Below, piece after piece: positions 27,269 through 34,728 of a stretch of DNA of 64,000 nt; position 1 is the first letter of the stretch, and the number at the start of each line of letters is the position of its first letter. A program made the translations under genes and the position numbers. The notes beneath the pieces are model-generated. The model worked only from the letters and a program-made list of their open reading frames with translations, made no database searches and had not been told where the DNA came from. Where the stretch lies: the NCBI RefSeq assembly GCF_000767055.1, contig NZ_CP006764.1, positions 1,302,001 through 1,366,000 of the forward strand, in the 5' to 3' direction. The stretch comes from Corynebacterium doosanense CAU 212 = DSM 45436. GTDB lineage: Bacteria; Actinomycetota; Actinomycetes; Mycobacteriales; Mycobacteriaceae.

Positions 27269-27964
27269 ATGGCCCGCGGGCAGGAATCAATCAAGGACAA
27301 GGTGCGCAAGCTGCTGAACCAGGCGGCTGACCAGGAAGGGACACCCGAGGCAGCCCTCTTCTACGGCAAGGCCTTCAGCCTCATGGCCCGCCACGGCTTC
27401 GACGAACGTGACCTCGGGAGAGACGGCGCACAGCGCGGGATGCAGCGGCTGGACACGGACTTCTCGGGCAGCTACTCGGACATGCAGATGAACCTGCTCA
27501 ACACCCTCGCCCACGCTCTGCACTGCGTGGCCGTGGCCTCTCGCCGACCCCGGGCGGTCGGCGTGGTGTCCGGGTCGGTCTTCGGCCTGCGCCCGCATGT
27601 CGAGCGCGTCGAGCTGCTCTTCACGCTGCTCAACCCGATGATGGCGGGGCTCTCCACCGGCGCCGGAAACACGGTGGCCCAGCGCCGGTCATTCATGGCA
27701 GGTTTCGCCGCCGAGACGGGACGGCGTCTCACGGAGGCCGAGGCCGAGGTCGGCCGGGAACACCAGGGTTACGGTCTGGCGCTTATCGACGACCGTGAGC
27801 AAGCCCGCTCCTTCATGGAGGAGTCCGTGGACGGGGTGGCCAACCACCGGCGGCGGGCGAGGTTGGACGCCGACGCCTACACCCGCGGAGCCTCTGCCGC
27901 CCGACGCGCCGACCTGGGCCAGACCCGGCTCGCCGGCTCCCGTGGTCTGCCGCAGGCGGGTTAG
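27269..27964 (+). CDS. DUF2786 domain-containing protein
   Basis: The 231-residue protein starts with a DUF2786 helix pair (IKDKVRKLLNQAADQEGTPE, ALFYGKAFSLMARHGFDERD) at residues 7-50. The remainder is a mostly helical domain with no recognised motif. DUF2786 proteins are common in actinobacteria; their function is unknown. The ATG has GGGGGGAAAT upstream. The end overlaps the convergent methyltransferase gene by 4 bases. Confidence 0.75.
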   Translation: MARGQESIKDKVRKLLNQAADQEGTPEAALFYGKAFSLMARHGFDERDLGRDGAQRGMQRLDTDFSGSYSDMQMNLLNTLAHALHCVAVASRRPRAVGVVSGSVFGLRPHVERVELLFTLLNPMMAGLSTGAGNTVAQRRSFMAGFAAETGRRLTEAEAEVGREHQGYGLALIDDREQARSFMEESVDGVANHRRRARLDADAYTRGASAARRADLGQTRLAGSRGLPQAG

Positions 27965-28707
27965 TCGCTCAGCGTGGCCGAGAAGATCACGCTGCCCGGG
28001 AAGATCCGGCCGCGCAGCGGGGACCACTGGCCCCAGGACTGCGTGAGGTGCTCCGGCCATTCCGGCTCGATCACCCGGTCGAGAAGGAAACCGGCTCCGG
28101 TCAGCGCCTGTACCCAGTCGCCGAAGGTCCGGTGGTACTCGGCGTAGGTCAGGGTGCCGTCGTCTGAATATTCGAGGTATTCACGTTCGAAGTAGGAGAG
28201 CTGCGCCAGCAGTCCCGCCGGCCCGGGATCGTCGGGGAAGACCCAGCGCATGGGGTGGTTGACGGAGAAGACCAGCCGGCCACCCGGTCGCAGGACGCGG
28301 GCGACATCCGCGAGCACCGCCGCCACATCGGGCACGAAGGGCAGGGCGCCGAAGGCGGAGAAGACCACGTCGAAGGCGCTGTCGCGGTAGGGCATCGCCT
28401 GCACGTCCGCCTGCACCAGGGCGGCCCCGGAGGTGGCGGACCGGGAGAGCATCTCCCGTGAGATGTCGAACCCGGTGACAAACCCGGCGCCGTCCGCGGC
28501 GAGCCACGTCGCACATGAGGCGGATCCGCAGCCCAGCTCGAGAACGCTCGCTCCGCTTGTGTCCCCGAGCAACCTCGCCTCGGACTCCGACAGCATCTCC
28601 GGGCACCAGTGGAATCCGTCGAGATAGCTGGCGTGTTCCTCGTGGTATCGGCTCGCGTCCGCGTCCCAGTGGCGGCGGTGAACGTCGCCGACGGAGTGCT
28701 CGTTCAT
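27961..28707 (-). CDS. Class I SAM-dependent methyltransferase
   Basis: The 248-residue protein has a methyltransferase-11 type fold: VLELGCGSASCATWLAADG (motif I), FDISREML, QADVQAMPYRDSAFDVVFS and LRPGGRLVFSVNHPM. The substrate is unknown. It is divergent from rpsA with 235 bases between the starts, and between polA and rpsA as in related genomes. Family confidence is high; any specific target would be a guess. Confidence 0.88.
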   Translation of the reverse strand: MNEHSVGDVHRRHWDADASRYHEEHASYLDGFHWCPEMLSESEARLLGDTSGASVLELGCGSASCATWLAADGAGFVTGFDISREMLSRSATSGAALVQADVQAMPYRDSAFDVVFSAFGALPFVPDVAAVLADVARVLRPGGRLVFSVNHPMRWVFPDDPGPAGLLAQLSYFEREYLEYSDDGTLTYAEYHRTFGDWVQALTGAGFLLDRVIEPEWPEHLTQSWGQWSPLRGRIFPGSVIFSATLSD

Positions 28708-28754
28708 GGGGCTCCTGTGACTGAGGGGATTAGGCTTCCGAGCACTCGTTTTAT

Positions 28755-28783
28755 TTGCTCGAGCAGGTAAAATAGCGTACTGT
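28755..28783 (+). promoter_or_regulatory. Putative rpsA promoter with an overlapping palindrome
   Basis: A -35 TTGCTC (28755-28760) is spaced 17 bases from a -10 TACTGT (28778-28783). The 10-base perfect palindrome TGCTCGAGCA (28756-28765) overlaps the -35 and could be an operator. Transcription from here would give a leader of about 150 bases before the rpsA start. Confidence 0.5.
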
Positions 28784-28812
28784 TTATCGGGCGTGTCGTT
28801 TCGTCGGCGTGC

Positions 28813-28838
28813 CCGCGGTCATAATAGGAGGACCGCGG
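28813..28838 (+). promoter_or_regulatory. rpsA leader hairpin exposing a Shine-Dalgarno sequence
   Basis: CCGCGGTC (28813-28820) and GACCGCGG (28831-28838) form a perfect 8-bp stem with the 10-base loop ATAATAGGAG. The loop plus first stem bases contain a strong ribosome-binding sequence AGGAGGA that serves a 16-codon frame starting at 28841. A further pairing of CGTGTC (28792-28797) with GACACG (28891-28896) could enclose the whole unit. The location in the 5' untranslated region of a ribosomal protein gene suggests a regulatory leader. Confidence 0.5.
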
Positions 28839-28840
28839 AC

Positions 28841-28891
28841 ATGGCCGCGATGAAATCAAGCCGGAAACCGGCAGGTTCCCAGGTTCGATAG
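28841..28891 (+). CDS. Candidate 16-residue leader peptide upstream of rpsA
   Basis: ATG at 28841 opens a short frame, MAAMKSSRKPAGSQVR, ending at TAG 28889-28891. It has one of the best ribosome-binding sites in the window (AGGAGGA, 8 bases upstream). The peptide is basic and resembles no protein I know. Its frame contains a second small hairpin (GCCGG-AAA-CCGGC, 28860-28872). It may be a regulatory upstream frame for rpsA; translation is not shown. Confidence 0.35.
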   Translation: MAAMKSSRKPAGSQVR

Positions 28892-28942
28892 ACACGTTAC
28901 TGTCCACTCACTATCTCCTAGCATTCCGGAGCACTAATAAAT

Positions 28943-30415
28943 ATGCCCACTTCTAACGCACCTCAGGTTGCCATCAACGATATTGGTACCGCTGAGGACT
29001 TCCTCGCCGCGATCGACGCGACCATCAAGTACTTCAACGACGGCGACATCGTCACCGGCTCTGTCGTCAAGGTCGATCACGACGAGGTTCTGCTCGACAT
29101 CGGTTACAAGACCGAAGGTGTCATCCCGTCGCGCGAGCTCTCCATCAAGCACGACGTCAACCCGGACGAGGTCGTCCAGGTCGGCGACGAGGTTGATGCC
29201 CTCGTCATGACGAAGGAAGACAAAGAAGGCCGCCTCATCCTGTCCAAGAAGCGGGCTCAGTACGAGCGCGCGTGGGGCCGGATCGAAGAGCTCCAGGAGA
29301 AGGACGAGCCCGTCACCGGCACCGTCATCGAGGTTGTCAAGGGCGGCCTCATCCTGGACATCGGCCTGCGTGGCTTCCTGCCCGCCTCCCTCGTGGAGAT
29401 GCGCCGCGTCCGCGATCTCGAGCCGTACATCGGCCAGGAGATCGAGGCGAAGATCATCGAGCTGGACAAGCACCGCAACAACGTCGTGCTGTCCCGCCGC
29501 GCCTACCTCGAGCAGACGCAGTCCGAGGTCCGCTCCGAGTTCCTGCACCAGCTCCAGAAGGGCCAGGTCCGCAAGGGCGTTGTGTCCTCCATCGTCAACT
29601 TCGGCGCCTTCGTCGATCTCGGCGGTGTCGACGGCCTGGTTCACGTTTCCGAGCTGTCCTGGAAGCACATCGACCACCCGTCCGAGGTCGTCACCGTCGG
29701 TGACGAGGTCACCGTCGAGGTTCTCGACGTCGATCTCGACCGCGAGCGTGTCTCCCTGTCGCTGAAGGCGACCCAGGAGGATCCGTGGCGTGTCTTCGCC
29801 CGCACCCACGCCGTGGGCCAGATCGTCCCGGGCAAGGTCACCAAGCTCGTTCCCTTCGGTGCGTTCGTTCGCGTCGAAGAGGGCATCGAGGGCCTCGTCC
29901 ACATCTCCGAGCTGGCCCAGCGCCACGTGGATGTCCCGGACCAGGTTGTCGGCGTCAACGAAGAGGTCATGGTCAAGGTCATCGACATCGACCTCGACCG
30001 TCGTCGCATCTCCCTGTCGCTCAAGCAGGCCGACGAGGACTTCACCGAGGAGTTCGACCCGTCCCGCTACGGCATGGCCGACTCCTACGACGAGCAGGGC
30101 AACTACATCTTCCCGGAGGGCTTCGACGCGGAGACCAACGAGTGGATGGAAGGCTTCGACGAGCAGCGCGCTGCCTGGGAAGGCCGCTACGCCGAGGCAG
30201 AGCGTCGCCACCAGGCACACGCTGCCCAGATCGAGCGTCACCGTGTCGCCGCAGAGGAAGCCGCCGAGCAGACGGCCAACTACTCCTCTGATTCGGCCGA
30301 GGACGCCGAGGGTGAGTCCACTGGTACCACCCAGCCCGCCGAGGAGCCGCAGGGTGGATCCCTCGCCTCCGACGAGCAGCTCGCCAAGCTCCGCGAGAAG
30401 CTCGCCGGCAACTAG
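28943..30415 (+). CDS. rpsA: 30S ribosomal protein S1
   Basis: S1 (490 residues) binds mRNA on the 30S subunit. Four S1/OB repeats are visible at about residues 35-106, 120-190, 208-277 and 293-362. The third and fourth are canonical (GAFVDLGGVDGLVHVSEL and GAFVRVEEGIEGLVHISEL). A long acidic, Ala- and Glu-rich C-terminal tail follows. Four rather than six repeats is normal for actinobacteria. The ATG has GGAG 11 bases upstream. The gene is monocistronic, with a strong terminator 22 bases after the stop. Confidence 0.96.
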   Translation: MPTSNAPQVAINDIGTAEDFLAAIDATIKYFNDGDIVTGSVVKVDHDEVLLDIGYKTEGVIPSRELSIKHDVNPDEVVQVGDEVDALVMTKEDKEGRLILSKKRAQYERAWGRIEELQEKDEPVTGTVIEVVKGGLILDIGLRGFLPASLVEMRRVRDLEPYIGQEIEAKIIELDKHRNNVVLSRRAYLEQTQSEVRSEFLHQLQKGQVRKGVVSSIVNFGAFVDLGGVDGLVHVSELSWKHIDHPSEVVTVGDEVTVEVLDVDLDRERVSLSLKATQEDPWRVFARTHAVGQIVPGKVTKLVPFGAFVRVEEGIEGLVHISELAQRHVDVPDQVVGVNEEVMVKVIDIDLDRRRISLSLKQADEDFTEEFDPSRYGMADSYDEQGNYIFPEGFDAETNEWMEGFDEQRAAWEGRYAEAERRHQAHAAQIERHRVAAEEAAEQTANYSSDSAEDAEGESTGTTQPAEEPQGGSLASDEQLAKLREKLAGN

Positions 30416-30436
30416 GCTTAGCGTCTAGTCGGGCAG

Positions 30437-30482
30437 TTCCCCGCCACCACTGCTTCTACAGGGTGGGGGCGGGGAATTTTTC
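30437..30482 (+). terminator. Rho-independent terminator of rpsA
   Basis: TTCCCCGCC (30437-30445) pairs with GGCGGGGAA (30468-30476), and inner bases extend the stem. A run of five T follows immediately. Confidence 0.85.
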
Positions 30483-30868
30483 TGTGCCCGATCAGAATGC
30501 GTCGGTTCAGACCTCGCGGTGTTTACCCGGAGCACGCTGCACGTCCGTGGCTGCGATGTTCGTCTGTGGCGTGAGCTTGGGGGAATTCAGGGCGAGGGCA
30601 ATCCCCGTGGGCAGGGAGGGCGAGGGTGTTGTCGCCGCACGGAGGCGTTGAGGGGACGTCGTCAAGCGGTGAAATGCCGACAGACCTGCTGCCTTTGCTG
30701 AGGACCGACATGTTCTTGGGATGGAGATGCCCGTTCCCGGTGGGCCACGCGCGGGCCGGCTGGGAGAGCCAATTCCGGGTGCTCAGCCGGGACCGGGACG
30801 ACCTAGTGCAGCCTGAACCGGCACGATCTTGCCGGTTCCGGTGGTTAACGCAGTTGGCCGGGGTCCTC
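30483..30868. other. Gene-free stretch between rpsA terminator and ptsG promoter
   Basis: I find no supportable gene here. Short frames on both strands have no recognisable product or ribosome-binding site. In C. glutamicum other genes lie between rpsA and ptsG; I see no remnant of them. The only clear structure is an inverted repeat at 30815-30838. Confidence 0.55.
30815..30838. repeat. Inverted repeat upstream of ptsG
   Basis: GAACCGGCA and TGCCGGTTC are perfect 9-base arms around the 6-base spacer CGATCT. The repeat lies about 30 bases before the proposed -35 of ptsG, so it may be an operator for a sugar-responsive regulator. No T run follows, which argues against a terminator. Confidence 0.5.
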
Positions 30869-30898
30869 TTGTTCGTCAGGCCAAAGAAACGCTACGAT
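30869..30898 (+). promoter_or_regulatory. Putative ptsG promoter
   Basis: TTGTTC (30869-30874) and TACGAT (30893-30898) are spaced by 18 bases. This would give an untranslated leader of about 140 bases before the ptsG ATG. Confidence 0.4.
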
Positions 30899-31043
30899 TA
30901 TGCCGTTTTCCTCATTAGGGCTGCAGCCGTGGACGATGTCACAGAACGCAGCCCGAATGCGGGCAAGCACTAGACGTTCCACTACCGGAGCCGCAGTCAC
31001 GCGCGAGCCGGGGAATGTGGACACCGGCAAGAGAGATTCGTTC

Positions 31044-33077
31044 ATGGCATCAAAGATCCAGGGCACAGCCCAGCACATCGTCGACAACCTCGGCGGAGCA
31101 GACAACATCGCCAGCCTCACCCACTGCGCCACCCGCCTGCGTTTCCAGGTGCGGGACCAGTCGGCAGTGGACCAGGCTGCGCTGGACAGCGATCCGGCCG
31201 TCCTCGGCGTCGTCCCGCAGGGCAGCACCGGCATGCAGGTGATCATGGGAGGCGGGGTGGCCGACTACTACCAGGCCATCAACGGCCTCGACTCCATGCA
31301 GGGCCTGGCGGACGGGGAGTCCCGGCCCGCGAGCGGGAAGAAAGAGTACGGCGGGGTCCGCAGCCGCTTCGGCTGGGTGGACTACGCCTTCGAGTTCCTC
31401 TCCGACACCTTCCGCCCCGTTCTCTGGGCGCTGCTCGGTGCCTCGCTCATCATCACCGGCCTGGTGCTCGCCGACACGCTCGGTTTCCAGGAGTTCCGTG
31501 CCCCGCTGGAGGAGCAGCCGCCGACGTATCAGTTCCTGCACGCCATGTGGCGCAGCGTCTTCTACTTCCTGCCCATCTTCGTTGGCGCCACCGCCGCCAA
31601 GAAGCTCGGCGCCAACGAGTGGGTCGGCGCCGCCATCCCGGCCGCGCTGTTCACGCCGGAGTTCGCCGGCATGAAGGAGACCGCCCGCGAGATCCCCACG
31701 GCCATCGAGGGTCAGTACACCTACGTCACCGACGTCTTCGGCCTGCCCATGGTCATTCAGGATTATGGCGGGCAGGTCTTCCCCCCGATCTTTGCGGCGA
31801 TCCTGCTGTTCTTCCTGGAGAAGCTGCTGAAGAAGATTTTCCCGGCCGCCGTGCACATGGTGTTCGTGCCCTTCATCTCGCTGCTCATCATGATCCCGCT
31901 CACCGCCTTCGTCGTCGGGCCGTTCGGCCTCGGCATCGGTAACGGCATCGCCCACATGCTCTCCGCCATCAACGACTTCTCGCCGTTCATCCTGGCCGTG
32001 GTCATTCCGCTGCTCTACCCCTTCCTCGTGCCGCTCGGCCTGCACTGGCCGCTCAACGCGATCATGCTGGTCAACATCACCAACCTCGGCTACGACTTCA
32101 TCCAGGGCCCCATGGGCGCATGGAACTTCGCCTGCTTCGGCGTCGTCGCCGGCGTGCTCATCCTCTCCGCGCGGGAGAAGAATCGCCCAATGCAGCAGGT
32201 CGCCACGGGTGGTCTGCTCGCCGGACTACTGGGCGGCATCTCCGAGCCCTCGCTCTACGGCATCCTGCTGCGGTTCCGGAACTCCTACGCCCGCCTGCTG
32301 CCGGGCTGTCTCGTCGGCGGCATCATCATGGGCTTCTTCAACGTCGAGGCCTACGCCTTCGTCTTCACCTCGCTGCTCACCATCCCGGCCATGTCCCCGG
32401 CGCTGGGCTACACCATCGGCATCGCCGCGGCGTTCTTCACCTCGATGATCCTCGTGCTTGTCTTCGACTACCGCAGCGCCGCGGAGAAGGAGGAGGTGCG
32501 CGCCCGGATCGCCGCCGAGCGTGAGGCCGCCAATGAGGCGGAGGACGAGCGTATCGACGCCGCCGCTCCCGCCCCCGCCATGGCCACCGGAGTCGTCACC
32601 GAACTCACCGCCCCCCTGGAAGGCCGGGCCATCGACATCTCCGAGGTCCCCGACGAGGCCTTCGCTTCCGGGGCCCTGGGCAAGGGCATCGCCATCGAGC
32701 CCACCGGCGACACGGTCGTCGCCCCCGCGGACGGCAAGGTGCTCACCATCCAGAAGACGGGCCACGCCGTGGGCCTGCGCCTGGACAACGGCATCGACCT
32801 GCTCATTCACGTGGGCATCGACACCGTGAAGATGGCCGGCGAAGGATTCACCACCCACGTGGAGAAGAAACAGCAGGTCAAGTCCGGCGATCCCCTCATC
32901 ACCTTCGACCGCGAGGCCATCAAGGCAGCCGGCTATCCGGCCGTCACGCTTGTCCTGGTCTCCAACACCAAGAAGTTCGCCGACGTCCTGCCGGTCCCGG
33001 CCGAGCACGTCAACCTGGGCACCCCGGTCATCAGCGTCACCGCCAAGCAGGAGGCGGCAGCACCCGCCGACGCCTAG
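31044..33077 (+). CDS. ptsG: Glucose-type PTS permease, EIIBCA (PtsG)
   Basis: The 677-residue protein imports glucose with phosphorylation. Domain order is B-C-A: EIIB (residues 1-85) with the phospho-Cys in THCATRLRFQV (Cys28); EIIC (about 105-480) with many membrane helices and the GGISEPSLYG sugar-site motif; and EIIA (about 530-670) with the active His in LLIHVGIDTV. The sequence closely follows what I recall of C. glutamicum PtsG, including SVLGVVPQGSTGMQV-like and FEFLSDTFRP segments, and it lies beside coaE as there. I start at MASKIQG (31044); longer starts add an unrelated sequence. Related sucrose or beta-glucoside EII proteins are less likely. Confidence 0.92.
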   Translation: MASKIQGTAQHIVDNLGGADNIASLTHCATRLRFQVRDQSAVDQAALDSDPAVLGVVPQGSTGMQVIMGGGVADYYQAINGLDSMQGLADGESRPASGKKEYGGVRSRFGWVDYAFEFLSDTFRPVLWALLGASLIITGLVLADTLGFQEFRAPLEEQPPTYQFLHAMWRSVFYFLPIFVGATAAKKLGANEWVGAAIPAALFTPEFAGMKETAREIPTAIEGQYTYVTDVFGLPMVIQDYGGQVFPPIFAAILLFFLEKLLKKIFPAAVHMVFVPFISLLIMIPLTAFVVGPFGLGIGNGIAHMLSAINDFSPFILAVVIPLLYPFLVPLGLHWPLNAIMLVNITNLGYDFIQGPMGAWNFACFGVVAGVLILSAREKNRPMQQVATGGLLAGLLGGISEPSLYGILLRFRNSYARLLPGCLVGGIIMGFFNVEAYAFVFTSLLTIPAMSPALGYTIGIAAAFFTSMILVLVFDYRSAAEKEEVRARIAAEREAANEAEDERIDAAAPAPAMATGVVTELTAPLEGRAIDISEVPDEAFASGALGKGIAIEPTGDTVVAPADGKVLTIQKTGHAVGLRLDNGIDLLIHVGIDTVKMAGEGFTTHVEKKQQVKSGDPLITFDREAIKAAGYPAVTLVLVSNTKKFADVLPVPAEHVNLGTPVISVTAKQEAAAPADA

Positions 33078-33087
33078 TCTGGGCGGC

Positions 33088-33699
33088 ATGAAAAAGATCG
33101 GACTCACCGGAGGAATCGGAAGCGGGAAATCGACCGTCGCCAAGCAGCTGGCGGCGGCGGGTTTTCCTGTCGTGGACGCTGACCAACTGGCCCGCGAGAT
33201 CGTCGAGCAGGGTCAGCCCGCGCTGGCCCGGCTGGTCGAGGCCTTCGGCGACGAGATCCTCGCCGCCGACGGCTCACTCAACCGGGCGGCGCTGGCCGAG
33301 CGCGCGTTCTCGAGCCAGGAGGGCACGGACACACTCAACTCCATCACCCACCCGGCCATCCGCGCGCTGACGGACCAGCGCTTCGCCGAGGCCGAGGAAG
33401 CCGGAGTTGAGGCGGTCATCTACGACATGCCTCTGCTCGTCGATCTCGGGCTGGACAAGGGGATGGACTTCGTTGTCGTGGTCAGTGCGTCGGAAGATGT
33501 CCGGATCCAGCGCCTCGCCGCCAGCAGGGGAGTCGACGAGGCGGACGCGCGCCGCCGCATGGCCGCGCAGATCGACGAGGCCACCCGCAACGCGGCCGCC
33601 GACGTGGTCATCGACAACAACGGTGGGCTGGACGAACTCGGGCCCCAGGTGGACCTGTTGATCGAGAAGATCAGTAGTTGGGAACCTCGCCCGTCATAA
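33088..33699 (+). CDS. coaE: Dephospho-CoA kinase
   Basis: CoaE (203 residues) adds the 3' phosphate in the last step of CoA synthesis. The P-loop is GLTGGIGSGKST, followed by the conserved VVDADQLAREIV and the lid region RIQRLAASRGVDEADARRRM. It begins 10 bases after ptsG and may be cotranscribed. The usual GrpB-like C-terminal extension of mycobacterial CoaE is absent. The 3' end overlaps the convergent broken gene by 29 bases. Confidence 0.95.
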   Translation: MKKIGLTGGIGSGKSTVAKQLAAAGFPVVDADQLAREIVEQGQPALARLVEAFGDEILAADGSLNRAALAERAFSSQEGTDTLNSITHPAIRALTDQRFAEAEEAGVEAVIYDMPLLVDLGLDKGMDFVVVVSASEDVRIQRLAASRGVDEADARRRMAAQIDEATRNAAADVVIDNNGGLDELGPQVDLLIEKISSWEPRPS

Positions 33700-34603
33700 T
33701 CACTTTGTCCTGCGAGCTGTCCCACGTGAACTGAGCGTGGGATTCACCGGAGCGATTGGCGTTACCCTCGCCTGGCTTGGGCCAGTGGTACACGACGGCG
33801 ATGGAGGAATCCGAGGTCTGGGTCACCGTCGGCGCGAAGCCGTAAGTCTTGGCGGTGGCAGTCCCCAGGTACTCGCCGTTGTGGTAGAGCAGGATGTGAT
33901 ACGGCGAGCTGGCGGTGGCGCTTTCGATACCCAGGACGGTGTAGGAGAGATCCGCGCAGGGGTCGAAGTCTCCGGTGCCGGCGCGGGAGAACGCCCAGGT
34001 GCCGATTTCGGCAGGGGGCAGTGATGCGGCGGCCTCGTTCACCGCGTCCTGAGCAGAGACGGCGGAGCAGTCGCCCCCCGTCGAGGCACCGGATTGTTCG
34101 CACGTGATGGTCTTGGCCAGGAGTTCCTCCGGAATGCCCTGCTGCTGCAGCGCTGCCTTGTCAAAGCACGGGAAACCCGTGAAGCTCTGGCCAGACGGCT
34201 GCACCTGAGTCCACCCCCGGTTCTGCCAGTGCAGCATCCAGGAGTGGTCGGTCTGCACCCGGCCGGCCCTGGCCTACTCGCCGTCGCAGTATGCCACGCT
34301 CACGGGAGACGCCGGGCTGGCGGCGGTGACAACGTCCGGTGCGCAGCGTTCGGAAGTGTCCGCGAGTGCCGTGGCTGTCGCTGTCGTCGGCTCGGCGGTG
34401 TCCTCGGCCGGCGTCGCCGTCGGGGGAATGGCGGTGGTGGTCACTGCAGCCACGTCGGTGGACGGCTCCAGGCTGCCCCAGAACCAGAACGCGCCCGCCA
34501 CCACGGCGATCACCGCGATGACGGCGACGACCGCAGCGACAATGAGGCCGGTCTTCGGGCCGGGCGCCTCGGGGCTGTCCTCCCAGGGGTTCGTGGTCGA
34601 CAT
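33671..34603 (-). pseudogene. LppP/LprE-family membrane-anchored protein, interrupted by an in-frame TAG
   Basis: Read from the ATG at 34603, the frame gives a short Pro-rich start, a membrane helix (TGLIVAAVVAVIAVIAVVAG), a Thr/Ala-rich linker and then CAPDVV...SVAYCDGE, where TAG (34276-34274) stops it after 109 residues. The same frame continues without another stop to 33671. It encodes ARAGRVQTDHSW, SFTGFPCFD, and a typical LppP/LprE C-terminal domain with PYHILLYHNGEYLGTATAKT. Replacing TAG by the Trp codon TGG gives an uninterrupted 310-residue protein (GEWARAG). A single G-to-A change on the coding strand explains it. Sequencing error or readthrough are alternatives. Confidence 0.78.
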
Positions 34604-34728
34604 GGATTCTCCATTCTTGAGAGCGGCTGTGAAGTTAGCTTTCTGCGGAGGTTAACACTGAGGTGTGCAGACAGCCGTCGACAAGCGGCGACATGGGGCC
34701 TGATCCCCGCCGTTGTAAACTCTGACGC

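Noticed and set aside
34604..34728. LexA/SOS box upstream of uvrB (and uvrA, 41764-41884)
   Set aside because: I found no GAAC-type dyad with proper spacing; repeated GTTCG words before uvrA are not palindromic.
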